A stretch of DNA of 53,711 nt, taken from CAYFQV01 sp964654185. Its GTDB lineage: Bacteria > Spirochaetota > Spirochaetia > DSM-27196 > PWMO01. Each line of letters begins with the position of its first letter. The stretch's first letter is position 1. The position numbers and the translations under genes are program-made. The DNA lies in the NCBI GenBank assembly GCA_964654185.1, contig CAZZIE010000009.1, positions 1 to 53,711 on the forward strand. Direction: 5' to 3'. Of this stretch, positions 34,360 through 39,980 are shown piece by piece. The notes under the pieces were generated by a model. That model did no database searches, had not been told where the DNA came from, and saw nothing but the letters and a program-made list of their open reading frames with translations.

Positions 34360-34484
34360 TGCATCGAACGACCACTCGGTTCCGGAGGCTCCTCGCCGCG
34401 CTCCCCACGCGCAAAGGCGACGATTTCACCTGGGTCTGGATCGGGTCTCACGACGAGTACGAGCGAATGATTCGCGAAGAATGA
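34359..34484 (+). pseudogene. RelE/ParE-like toxin missing its middle
   Basis: 41 residues: HRTTTRFRRLLAALP is the start and FTWVWIGSHDEYERMI the end of a common RelE-like toxin of about 90-95 residues. The centre (usually the VPxxHPSLRFKRV region) is missing while the frame holds. It directly follows an antitoxin-like ORF. Very probably inactive. Confidence 0.65.
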
Positions 34485-34533
34485 GGACCTTGCACGGCTC
34501 CCACTGCCCCTGCTCCCAATTCAAGCTCGTCGT

Positions 34534-34670
34534 CTAATATTCGGTCGCCTGGTTCATCCAGGGGAAACGAATATCCTCCTCATATGCGTTCGGCAACCCA
34601 ACCCGCTCCAGCCGCCTGACAATTGGAGCAGGTCGACGCCGTAGGCAAGGCTGAGGCTCTCGTCGTGGCC
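34534..34670 (-). pseudogene. Degraded 3' fragment of nrdB (copy A)
   Basis: Minus-strand reading gives HDESLSLAYGVDLL, then after a loss of frame RRLERVGLPNAYEEDIRFPW and MNQATEY. The intact NrdB in this window has RDESLHLAYGVDLI, RRLERIGLPKVYEADNPFPW and MSQATDL at the same places. About 67 residues between are deleted, and the last about 20 are absent. Same orientation as intact nrdB, 4.1 kb away. Confidence 0.82.
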
Positions 34671-34741
34671 CCTCCACTGCTTGCACGCGTGCCTCACCTG
34701 CCCGGAACGTAGTAGAATAAGGCAGCGCAAGGAGCCTTTTC

Positions 34742-34978
34742 ATGGAACCAATGCAGGGTATTAGAGTCGATCCGGAGATCATGTTGGGGAAGCCGGTAAT
34801 CGAAGGCACTCGCGTCACCGTGCAGTCCGTAGTTGATCGATTGGCGGCGGGGGAGACGATTGTGAACATTGCCGAGTCGCATCCGGGGCTAACTGAGGAA
34901 AAGGTGAGGGCCGCGCTAAAGTACGCTGCCCGGGTGCTTGACCTTGATGAAGTACACGATCGCGAGCACACGGCCTGA
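34742..34978 (+). CDS. DUF433 antitoxin-like protein
   Basis: 78 residues: GIRVDPEIMLGKPVIEGTRV, VQSVVDRLAAGETIVNIAES and LTEEKVRAALKYAARVL. DUF433 proteins carry a winged-helix-like fold and usually pair with a DUF5615 PIN-like protein as a toxin-antitoxin unit, which is what follows (overlap of one base). AGGAG lies eight bases upstream of the ATG at 34742. Confidence 0.88.
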   Translation: MEPMQGIRVDPEIMLGKPVIEGTRVTVQSVVDRLAAGETIVNIAESHPGLTEEKVRAALKYAARVLDLDEVHDREHTA

Positions 34979-35442
34979 TGCAGTTGCCGGAGGGTGAAGG
35001 GATCCATCGCGGGGTGGTAGACCGCCTCCGAAATGCCGGCCACCAGGTTAGCTATATCGCCGAACTTGCGCCCGGCGCTCCGGACGCGGACGTACTTGAC
35101 CGGGCAAACCGAAATAGCGAGGTGCTCGTAACCGAAGACAAGGACTTCGGCGAGCTCGTATTCCGGCAGAATCTAACTAACCGCGGCGTCATACTACTTC
35201 GCATGTACGGTTTCTCCGCGTCGGACCAAGCGGCCGCTCTTCTGGACTTCCTCACCATGCACGGAGAGCGGGACCTCGTCATACACCTTCGGCAGGCCGA
35301 CGCGCTCGAGCCTGCTATCGGTACGCTTCGCGGCGATGATTGGGCGCTACCACCAGGATGGCGAGTTGCCCGTCGCGGATCTCTACTCGCTATCCCGGTC
35401 GATCTCCCGAAGCGCTTGCTCCAACGCTACGGAGTCCTGTGA
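34978..35442 (+). CDS. DUF5615 PIN-like protein with an unusual C-terminal tail
   Basis: 154 residues. The core (VVDRLRNAGHQVSYIAEL, VLVTEDKDFGELVFRQNL, RGVILLRMYGF, about 10-100) is a DUF5615 PIN-like domain, the usual partner of DUF433. Two oddities: the N-terminal Asp of the family's LxADE is replaced (LPEGEGI), so a catalytic residue is gone; and normal proteins end soon after the LLDFLTMHGERD helix. The remaining about 50 residues (VIHLRQADALEPAIG and on) are encoded by antisense of an nrdB fragment plus copy 2 of the 112-bp repeat. The tail looks like captured DNA. Probably inactive or altered. Confidence 0.78.
   Translation: MQLPEGEGIHRGVVDRLRNAGHQVSYIAELAPGAPDADVLDRANRNSEVLVTEDKDFGELVFRQNLTNRGVILLRMYGFSASDQAAALLDFLTMHGERDLVIHLRQADALEPAIGTLRGDDWALPPGWRVARRGSLLAIPVDLPKRLLQRYGVL
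35283..35320 (-). pseudogene. Short nrdB 3' fragment (copy B)
   Basis: Minus-strand reading gives SRLERVGLPKVYDE, matching RRLERIGLPKVYEA of intact NrdB. It lies antisense inside the DUF5615 tail. Confidence 0.72.
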
Positions 35443-35494
35443 TATTCGTTGTCATCAACTACGAATTGGGGATGAACCTCGGTCTCAGCAGCCT
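35383..35494. repeat. 112-bp direct repeat, copy 2
   Basis: 93% identical to 32236-32347, same orientation. It covers the end of the DUF5615 gene; the minus strand again encodes TEVHPQFVVDDNEYH and breaks frame at the same place. Confidence 0.88.
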
Positions 35495-35531
35495 CCGAGT
35501 TGCCGAATAGGCTCCGTCAGGACCGCACGGT

Positions 35532-35777
35532 CTACTGGAGCAGCCTACTCCCGTGGAAGACCGTTATGACGCTAACTGATTCTTCACGTACGCGATACAC
35601 AATTCGGTAGTTGCGGAAGATCAGTTCGCGAAGAGAAGCATCGTCGTACTCGGGTACAACTCTCCCGGCACCTGGGAATGTCTCAAGTGTGGTTACCGCG
35701 TCCACCACCTTTGTCACGAAACTCTTGGCGCTAGCCGGTGAACCCGACTTCAACTTCATATTGGCCATATTGGACAC
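35532..35777 (-). CDS. ParE/RelE-type toxin, shortened at the N-terminus
   Basis: 81 residues. PASAKSFVTKVVDAVTTLET, FPGAGRVVPEYDDASLRELI and FRNYRIVYRVREESVSVITV are the second half of the ParE/RelE fold, ending in HGSRLL. The first about 15-20 residues, usually a WTxxAxxDLxxI helix, are replaced by an unrelated MSNMANMKLKSG. No antitoxin lies upstream. It may be inactive; the start (35777) is simply the first usable codon. Confidence 0.7.
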   Translation of the reverse strand: MSNMANMKLKSGSPASAKSFVTKVVDAVTTLETFPGAGRVVPEYDDASLRELIFRNYRIVYRVREESVSVITVFHGSRLLQ

Positions 35778-35916
35778 GATCCGGCCGGGATTCGGGCCTC
35801 AGAGCCCGGCGTTCGGCATATGTGTCATATGGTGTCCGGAATATCGTGGCGGGAAATACGGTGATTCCGGTTAGAGCGAAGAGCTGTTGTCACTGATGGA
35901 GTCTCAAAACTGATCG

Positions 35917-35945
35917 TTGACGAGTAACCCGCAACGTGGCATTAT
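35917..35945 (+). promoter_or_regulatory. Promoter of a short RNA upstream of the Abi gene
   Basis: TTGACG at 35917-35922, 17 bases, CATTAT at 35940-35945. It faces the Abi gene and leads straight into a hairpin plus T-run. Confidence 0.55.
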
Positions 35946-35951
35946 TGAAGT

Positions 35952-36006
35952 TAATAAGGCCTCCCACGCCTCTGCTTGCATGCGTACCCGGGGAGGCTGT
36001 TTTTTT
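35952..36006 (+). ncRNA. Candidate structured RNA ending in an intrinsic terminator, before the Abi gene
   Basis: Predicted transcript of about 55 bases from the promoter at 35917-35945. Outer stem GCCTCCC (35959-35965) with GGGAGGC (35991-35997), inner stem ACGC with GCGT (35966-35969 and 35982-35985), 12-base loop, then seven T (36000-36006). The Abi start codon follows within five bases, and its only Shine-Dalgarno-like sequence (GGGGAGG) lies in the 3' arm of the stem. A short RNA, terminator and toxin in this order is the plan of type III toxin-antitoxin loci; Abi_2 proteins have also been reported with a structured RNA partner. Not proven here. Confidence 0.5.
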
Positions 36007-36010
36007 GTCA

Positions 36011-36925
36011 ATGGTGAAAAAGTACGACAAAGAGCCAACCACGATCGAAGAACAGATCTCGCTTCTTTCCAAGCGTGGATTGATCATACACTCCGAGAAG
36101 GATTTGGCGGAGTGGCTGGAATGCGTCTCGTACTACCGCCTACGAGGTTACACCTACCCGTTCCAAGAACCGAATGGTGATCATCGTTTCATTCGGTCAT
36201 TATCCCAGACAGACCTTAAGAATCGTTACGAGTTTGATCGACGATTGCGCCTCCTTCTGATAGACGGCATTGATCACATCGAAGTTCTCCTGCGTACGCA
36301 ACTCGGCCTTCATATGGCTACCTCCGAAGGTGCCCATTGGTACGAGAATCGGGTCTTGTTCCGAAACCAAGCGAAACACCGTGAAGATCTCCTCCATATC
36401 GATCGAGAGGTCAAGAGGGCGTCAGAGGTATTTCTGGCACACTTCTTTGAGAAGTACGATGCGCCCAATCGTCCACCGTCCTGGATGGTCTTGGAGGTGT
36501 TGTCGTTTGGGACTATTTCCAAGCTGTTTGAGAACCTACGGCAGAAGCAGGAAGGAAAGAAGGCGATTACTCGACGTTTCGGTTTTGGCGCAGGTGGCGG
36601 CGATCACCTCGGCAGTTGGTTGAAATCGCTTGTTACGATGAGGAACCACTGCGCCCATCATGCACGAGTTATCGACCGGAAGGTCGTACATGCGCCTCGC
36701 TACGCATCCTTGCTACATGGAAATGCCTGGCATCGAGAATGGCCGGATTCGCGAAAGGTCTACACGATCCTCACAATTGTCGGGGTGATTCTGGAAACGA
36801 TTCCCGGCGGCGATGATTGGAAGAATCAAGCTGTCCAACTGTTACGGAATCCCGCCGGAGTTCCATTGGATGAAATGGGGGTCCCGGAGAGGTGGGAAGA
36901 AGAACCGTTGTGGAATCGGGTCTGA
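36011..36925 (+). CDS. Abi_2 (AbiD/AbiF) family abortive-infection protein
   Basis: 304 residues. The N-terminus (YDKEPTTIEEQISLLSKRGL) and LECVSYYRLRGYTYPFQ, then FDRRLRLLLIDGIDHIEVLL, are Abi_2 hallmarks. The C-terminal MRNHCAHHARVIDRK carries the R-x4-H motif of HEPN ribonucleases (Arg about residue 211). Such proteins give phage resistance by halting growth. ATG 36011 is used; a TTG six bases earlier (36005) has better spacing from GGAGG. A terminator-type hairpin ends only a few bases before the start, so the level of toxin mRNA depends on read-through. Confidence 0.9.
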   Translation: MVKKYDKEPTTIEEQISLLSKRGLIIHSEKDLAEWLECVSYYRLRGYTYPFQEPNGDHRFIRSLSQTDLKNRYEFDRRLRLLLIDGIDHIEVLLRTQLGLHMATSEGAHWYENRVLFRNQAKHREDLLHIDREVKRASEVFLAHFFEKYDAPNRPPSWMVLEVLSFGTISKLFENLRQKQEGKKAITRRFGFGAGGGDHLGSWLKSLVTMRNHCAHHARVIDRKVVHAPRYASLLHGNAWHREWPDSRKVYTILTIVGVILETIPGGDDWKNQAVQLLRNPAGVPLDEMGVPERWEEEPLWNRV

Positions 36926-37197
36926 CGCTTCTGTATTTGATTACTCAACTGTTTTCTTCGGCCGGCCAGTTGTCCTGATCGACTATCCCATAGAGAAGTG
37001 AACTCGGGCCACAGAAAAACGTCGTAGTTTTGTTATGTCACCAGAAGCAGCTCCGTACCTCATAACGAGGAGGGGTTCCATGACTCCGGGGTCGCGCCCG
37101 TAATCGGACATACTCTCCTTAGACCGCTGGGAAACGTTTCCAAGCGAGACCAATCCATTGCAAAAGCTCGCCTACTCTTTTCACCAGGAGGAACACA
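36926..37197 (+). promoter_or_regulatory. Intergenic region with a LacI-like palindrome and a tiny ORF
   Basis: Perfect 12-base palindrome GGAAACGTTTCC at 37130-37141, of the kind bound by LacI-family proteins (none nearby). A seven-codon ORF (37080-37103, MTPGSRP) with GAGGAGG upstream could be a leader peptide. Otherwise nothing recognised. Confidence 0.35.
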
Positions 37198-37527
37198 ATG
37201 GATCAGATGAACGAAAAGGAGCTTGCCCGGGCCATGAGTTGGGTGAGGGCACAGGTGGAAAAGGAAACCTTCGGTGAGGTTGGCTTCACCTTAACGGTGC
37301 ATCAAGGCGCTATCAGAAGGATTGCGTACCAACTGGTTGAGAAGAAGGCCACTCCCCCGAATCCAAGGGCGAAAAGACAACCAGGGGTACCCCCAACGGT
37401 TCGAGAGTCTGTGCCGGCACGGAAGCACAGTAGTAAGAGGCGGCTCATCAAATACGAGGAGCTATCGGAGGTGCTGGGGGTTCACCGAGTCACTCAAGAC
37501 TTTCGCTTGATTGTCGAAAAACCGTAG
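37198..37527 (+). CDS. Conserved-looking small protein of unknown function
   Basis: 109 residues, family not recognised. The N-terminal half (ELARAMSWVRAQVEKETFGE, then VGFTLTVHQGAIRRIAYQLV) looks like a compact alpha-beta unit of the kind seen in DUF2292-like small proteins. The second half is basic and Pro/Arg-rich, then ends in KYEELSEVLGVHRVTQDFRL. AGGAGGA lies six bases before the ATG. Its 3' end holds the promoter of the next structured RNA. Confidence 0.55.
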   Translation: MDQMNEKELARAMSWVRAQVEKETFGEVGFTLTVHQGAIRRIAYQLVEKKATPPNPRAKRQPGVPPTVRESVPARKHSSKRRLIKYEELSEVLGVHRVTQDFRLIVEKP

Positions 37528-37535
37528 TGTATCAT
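37507..37535 (+). promoter_or_regulatory. Promoter of a short RNA upstream of the NYN-helicase ORF
   Basis: TTGATT at 37507-37512, 17 bases, TATCAT at 37530-37535, inside the end of the preceding gene. Start of transcription expected near 37542. Confidence 0.55.
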
Positions 37536-37541
37536 TCTAGC

Positions 37542-37644
37542 ATTGAAGGAATGGCGAGGGATGCCGCGCCTTCATACCATAACGGCGGGGTCAGAAGGGT
37601 TTATATAAACACCGGAACGGTGTCCCTGACGGCCCCCTTTTTTT
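37542..37644 (+). ncRNA. Candidate structured RNA with terminator before the NYN-helicase ORF
   Basis: About 103 bases. An outer stem pairs GGGGTCAG (37587-37594) with CTGA-CGG-CCCC (37626-37636, CGG bulged). Inside are GTTTATATAAAC (37599-37610) and the hairpin ACACCG-GAA-CGGTGT (37609-37623), sharing two bases, so one or a three-way junction forms. Seven T (37638-37644) complete an intrinsic terminator. The ORF starts 11 bases later without a Shine-Dalgarno. Same layout as the Abi locus 1.7 kb upstream, with unrelated sequence. Confidence 0.5.
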
Positions 37645-37654
37645 GGTTGTTTGA

Positions 37655-38431
37655 ATGAAGCATGCCATTCTCATGGACGGAGGCTTTCTTAAGCCGAAAT
37701 ACAAGAAGGCCTTTCGTCGCCGGATCGAGGCGAGGGACGTCAGTTCTCTCGCCGCCCACCTATCAGAAAAGCATGGAAACGGACACACGCTTCTCAGAAT
37801 CTACTATTACGACTCGCCACCGCTGGACAGTGAGATCCGGCAGCCTATTACCAACATTCCGTTGAATCTCAAATCGTCGGAGGTCTATCGGCATCAATCG
37901 AAGCTTCTTTCTGAGCTTAAGAAGTCCGACTTTGTCCTAGTGGAAGACGATGAGCGCAATAACCTAATCACCGACGATATCGTACGCGCTGTGGAGCGCG
38001 GGAGGGTTCCGCTGGTGCTATCCGAGAGGAGACGTCACCTTCAACTCCTCAAGGAACGGATTGAAGAACGTGGATTGGCCTGCGCGCTACTGGTCGGTGG
38101 GATGGGAAAGAAGCGCAGTGCCACGGCCCTCGAACTGCTTCAGTCTCAGGACAAATCCGTGTTGCTTGCTACGGGGAAGCTCATCGGCGAAGGATTCGAT
38201 CACCCCCAACTCGATACCCTCTTTCTTACCTTTCCCATTAGTTGGAAGGGCATCGTTCAGCAGTACGTGGGCCGCATTCATCGCCGCCACGCAGATAAAG
38301 ATGAAGTTCAGGTCTACGACTACGTAGATACACAGGTGCCGGTCCTGGCAGCGTCCTTCAAACGCCGGGCGAAAAGCTACCGTAGAATGGGCTATAAGGT
38401 AAGAGAGGAGGAAAGTGACATCCATGAATAG
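37655..38431 (+). CDS. Chimeric ORF: NYN RNase N-terminal half joined to a superfamily II helicase C-terminal half
   Basis: 258 residues. Residues 1-92 are the first half of an NYN/LabA-like nuclease (HAILMDGGFLKPKYKKAF, RIYYYDSPPLDSEI, SSEVYRHQSKLLSELKKSDF). From about 95 the sequence is the RecA-like C-terminal lobe of a DEAD/DEAH-type helicase: RNNLITDDIVRAVERGRVPL, LLATGKLIGEGFDHPQLDTL (motif V) and QQYVGRIHRRHADK (motif VI). The later NYN aspartates and the helicase ATP-binding lobe are both missing. Most likely an in-frame deletion fused two neighbouring genes; a designed fusion cannot be excluded. No Shine-Dalgarno. Confidence 0.75.
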   Translation: MKHAILMDGGFLKPKYKKAFRRRIEARDVSSLAAHLSEKHGNGHTLLRIYYYDSPPLDSEIRQPITNIPLNLKSSEVYRHQSKLLSELKKSDFVLVEDDERNNLITDDIVRAVERGRVPLVLSERRRHLQLLKERIEERGLACALLVGGMGKKRSATALELLQSQDKSVLLATGKLIGEGFDHPQLDTLFLTFPISWKGIVQQYVGRIHRRHADKDEVQVYDYVDTQVPVLAASFKRRAKSYRRMGYKVREEESDIHE

Positions 38432-38591
38432 TGCCGAGAGCATAATAGACGTACCCGTGATCCTCATCAGAATAAACCGACTTTGCCACGATTTCATGGG
38501 ACCTCTTGAGCTCTACGAAGCCACGCGGGGCGTCTGGAAAATGGGACCGCGACGATACGGTGCGCGTCCGGGCCGGTCGTACGCTTTCTGA
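38424..38591 (+). pseudogene. N-terminal fragment of a small conserved protein
   Basis: 55 residues: VPVILIRINRLCHDFMGPLE and LYEATRGVWKMGPRRYGARP, then out-of-family sequence and a stop. This start is familiar from small proteins near restriction and helicase genes (often ending YALAVYxGVVREVYxI), but the second half is gone. It overlaps the helicase-fragment stop by eight bases and has GAGGAGG 12 bases upstream. Function unknown. Confidence 0.5.
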
Positions 38592-38690
38592 TGAAGAGGC
38601 GCGGCGGCGGATCGCGTCGTGGCAACGCTGAAATGGACCGAAGAGGTGTTACGGAGTCTGCAGAACGTTCACATGGAGCAATGGAGATAG
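38557..38690 (+). pseudogene. Antitoxin tail plus ParE toxin head (toxin-antitoxin remnants)
   Basis: In one frame GRTLSDEEARRRIASWQR then stop (to about 38630) is the end of a small antitoxin. Overlapping it, a GTG at 38619 starts ATLKWTEEVLRSLQNVH, the beginning of a ParE/RelE toxin, which stops after 23 residues (38690). Both are fragments in the normal antitoxin-toxin order. Confidence 0.55.
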
Positions 38691-38779
38691 ATCACTACTT
38701 GCCGAAGTAGGTGTCGACCGCAGCCCCGCTTCTGCCTCGTCCATTCCCATCTTACTCTACTCCCACCCCCAACTCCCCC

Positions 38780-39787
38780 CTATTCCCAGCTAAGCGACCC
38801 CGTCTGATACTCGGTAACCCGCGTCTCAAAGAAGTTCTTCTCCTTCACCAGATCGGTCGCCTGAGACATCCACGGGAACGGATTGTCCGCCTCATACACC
38901 TTCGGCAGGCCGATCCTCTCGAGCCGGCGGTCGGCAATGTACTCGACGTAGGTAATGAACTGCTCCGAGTTGATGCCCACAATGCCTTCCGGGCAGGCGT
39001 CCCGGGCGTAGATCTTTTCGAGCTCGACGGACTGCTTGATCAGGTCGACGAGCTGGGCGCGGAACTCATCCGTCCAGACCTGCGGGTTTTCCTGGACGAT
39101 GGTGTTGATCAGGTCCACCCCGTAGGCCAGGTGGAGGCTTTCGTCGCGCATAATGAACTCGAACTGCTCGCCGATGCCGATCATCTTCTTCTGCCGCTTC
39201 AGGGCGAGCATCATGGCGAAGCCGGCGTAGAAGAAGATGCCCTCCATGATGACGTAGAAGCCGACCAGGTCGTGGATGAAGCGCTGAATGTTCTCAACCC
39301 CGTCGGTGGTGAAGTTGGGGTCCAGGACGCTCGTCGTCAGGTTCACGACGAACTCGTCCTTCTCATGGATGGACGGAATCGTCTCGTACATGCCGTAGAT
39401 CTCGTCCGGATCGAGCCCCAGCGAGTCGCAGACGTAGATGAAGGTGTCCGTGTGGACCGCTTCCTCGAAGGCCTGGCGCAGCATGTACTGCCGACACTCC
39501 GGATTCGTCACATGGTTGTACACCGCCAGGACAATGTTGTTCGCCGTCAGACTCTCCGCCGTCGAGAAGAAGCCCAGATTCCACAGAATCAACCTCCGCT
39601 CCACCTCCGTCAGCGCCGTGGGCGACTTCCACTGCTCAATGTCGTCCTGCATGGGGATCTCTTCCGGCGTCCACGTATTCGCCAGCGCATCCTTGTAGTG
39701 CTGCCGCGCCCAGGAGTAGGTCATCGGCAGAATCTTGTTCGGATCGGTCCTGGAATTGTTGATGATACCCACAGTCTTCTCCTTCAC
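38780..39787 (-). CDS. nrdB: Ribonucleotide reductase small subunit, class Ic type
   Basis: 335 residues. Metal ligands: Glu in STAESLTANN (an Asp in most class Ia), Glu and His in RQAFEEAVHTDTF, Glu in FYVIMEGIFFYAG, Glu and His in MRDESLHLAYG. Four residues after the first His, where class Ia enzymes carry the radical Tyr, there is Phe, as in the Chlamydia R2c protein. This predicts a Mn/Fe cofactor instead of a Tyr radical. The C-terminal SLSWE is the tail that docks on NrdA. It is 193 bases downstream of nrdA on the same strand. Two decayed copies of its 3' end lie 3.5-4.2 kb away. Confidence 0.94.
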   Translation of the reverse strand: MKEKTVGIINNSRTDPNKILPMTYSWARQHYKDALANTWTPEEIPMQDDIEQWKSPTALTEVERRLILWNLGFFSTAESLTANNIVLAVYNHVTNPECRQYMLRQAFEEAVHTDTFIYVCDSLGLDPDEIYGMYETIPSIHEKDEFVVNLTTSVLDPNFTTDGVENIQRFIHDLVGFYVIMEGIFFYAGFAMMLALKRQKKMIGIGEQFEFIMRDESLHLAYGVDLINTIVQENPQVWTDEFRAQLVDLIKQSVELEKIYARDACPEGIVGINSEQFITYVEYIADRRLERIGLPKVYEADNPFPWMSQATDLVKEKNFFETRVTEYQTGSLSWE

Positions 39788-39812
39788 TCATTGATCTCAT
39801 GCATCCGGGCGT

Positions 39813-39835
39813 GTCCGGGCCCTCCGGGCCCGGAC
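39813..39835 (-). other. Hairpin between nrdA and nrdB
   Basis: Perfect 10-base arms GTCCGGGCCC / GGGCCCGGAC with a TCC loop, no T-run. Could set the ratio of the two messages by slowing decay. Confidence 0.45.
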
Positions 39836-39906
39836 CGCGTGCTCCGCTGCAAGTCCTCGGCGCGGCTTGATCCGCGGCCCGGACGGTCTCCCTCCCGGTC
39901 GACCTG

Positions 39907-39958
39907 GGCCGCGGGCCGCGCCTGCGGGCTTTCCGCTGCGCCCGCTCACGCATTCCCT
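39907..39958. repeat. Dispersed about 50-base GC-rich repeat, copy B
   Basis: Partner of 31167-31219; the most conserved part is the TTTCCGCT..CGCCCGCTCACGCA core. Confidence 0.45.
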
Positions 39959-39980
39959 GTGCCCCACGGGCGGTTGCTCC

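Noticed and set aside
32213..35500. CRISPR array from the repeated segments
   Set aside because: Only two 112-base copies, 3 kb apart, inside coding sequence; no regular spacers.
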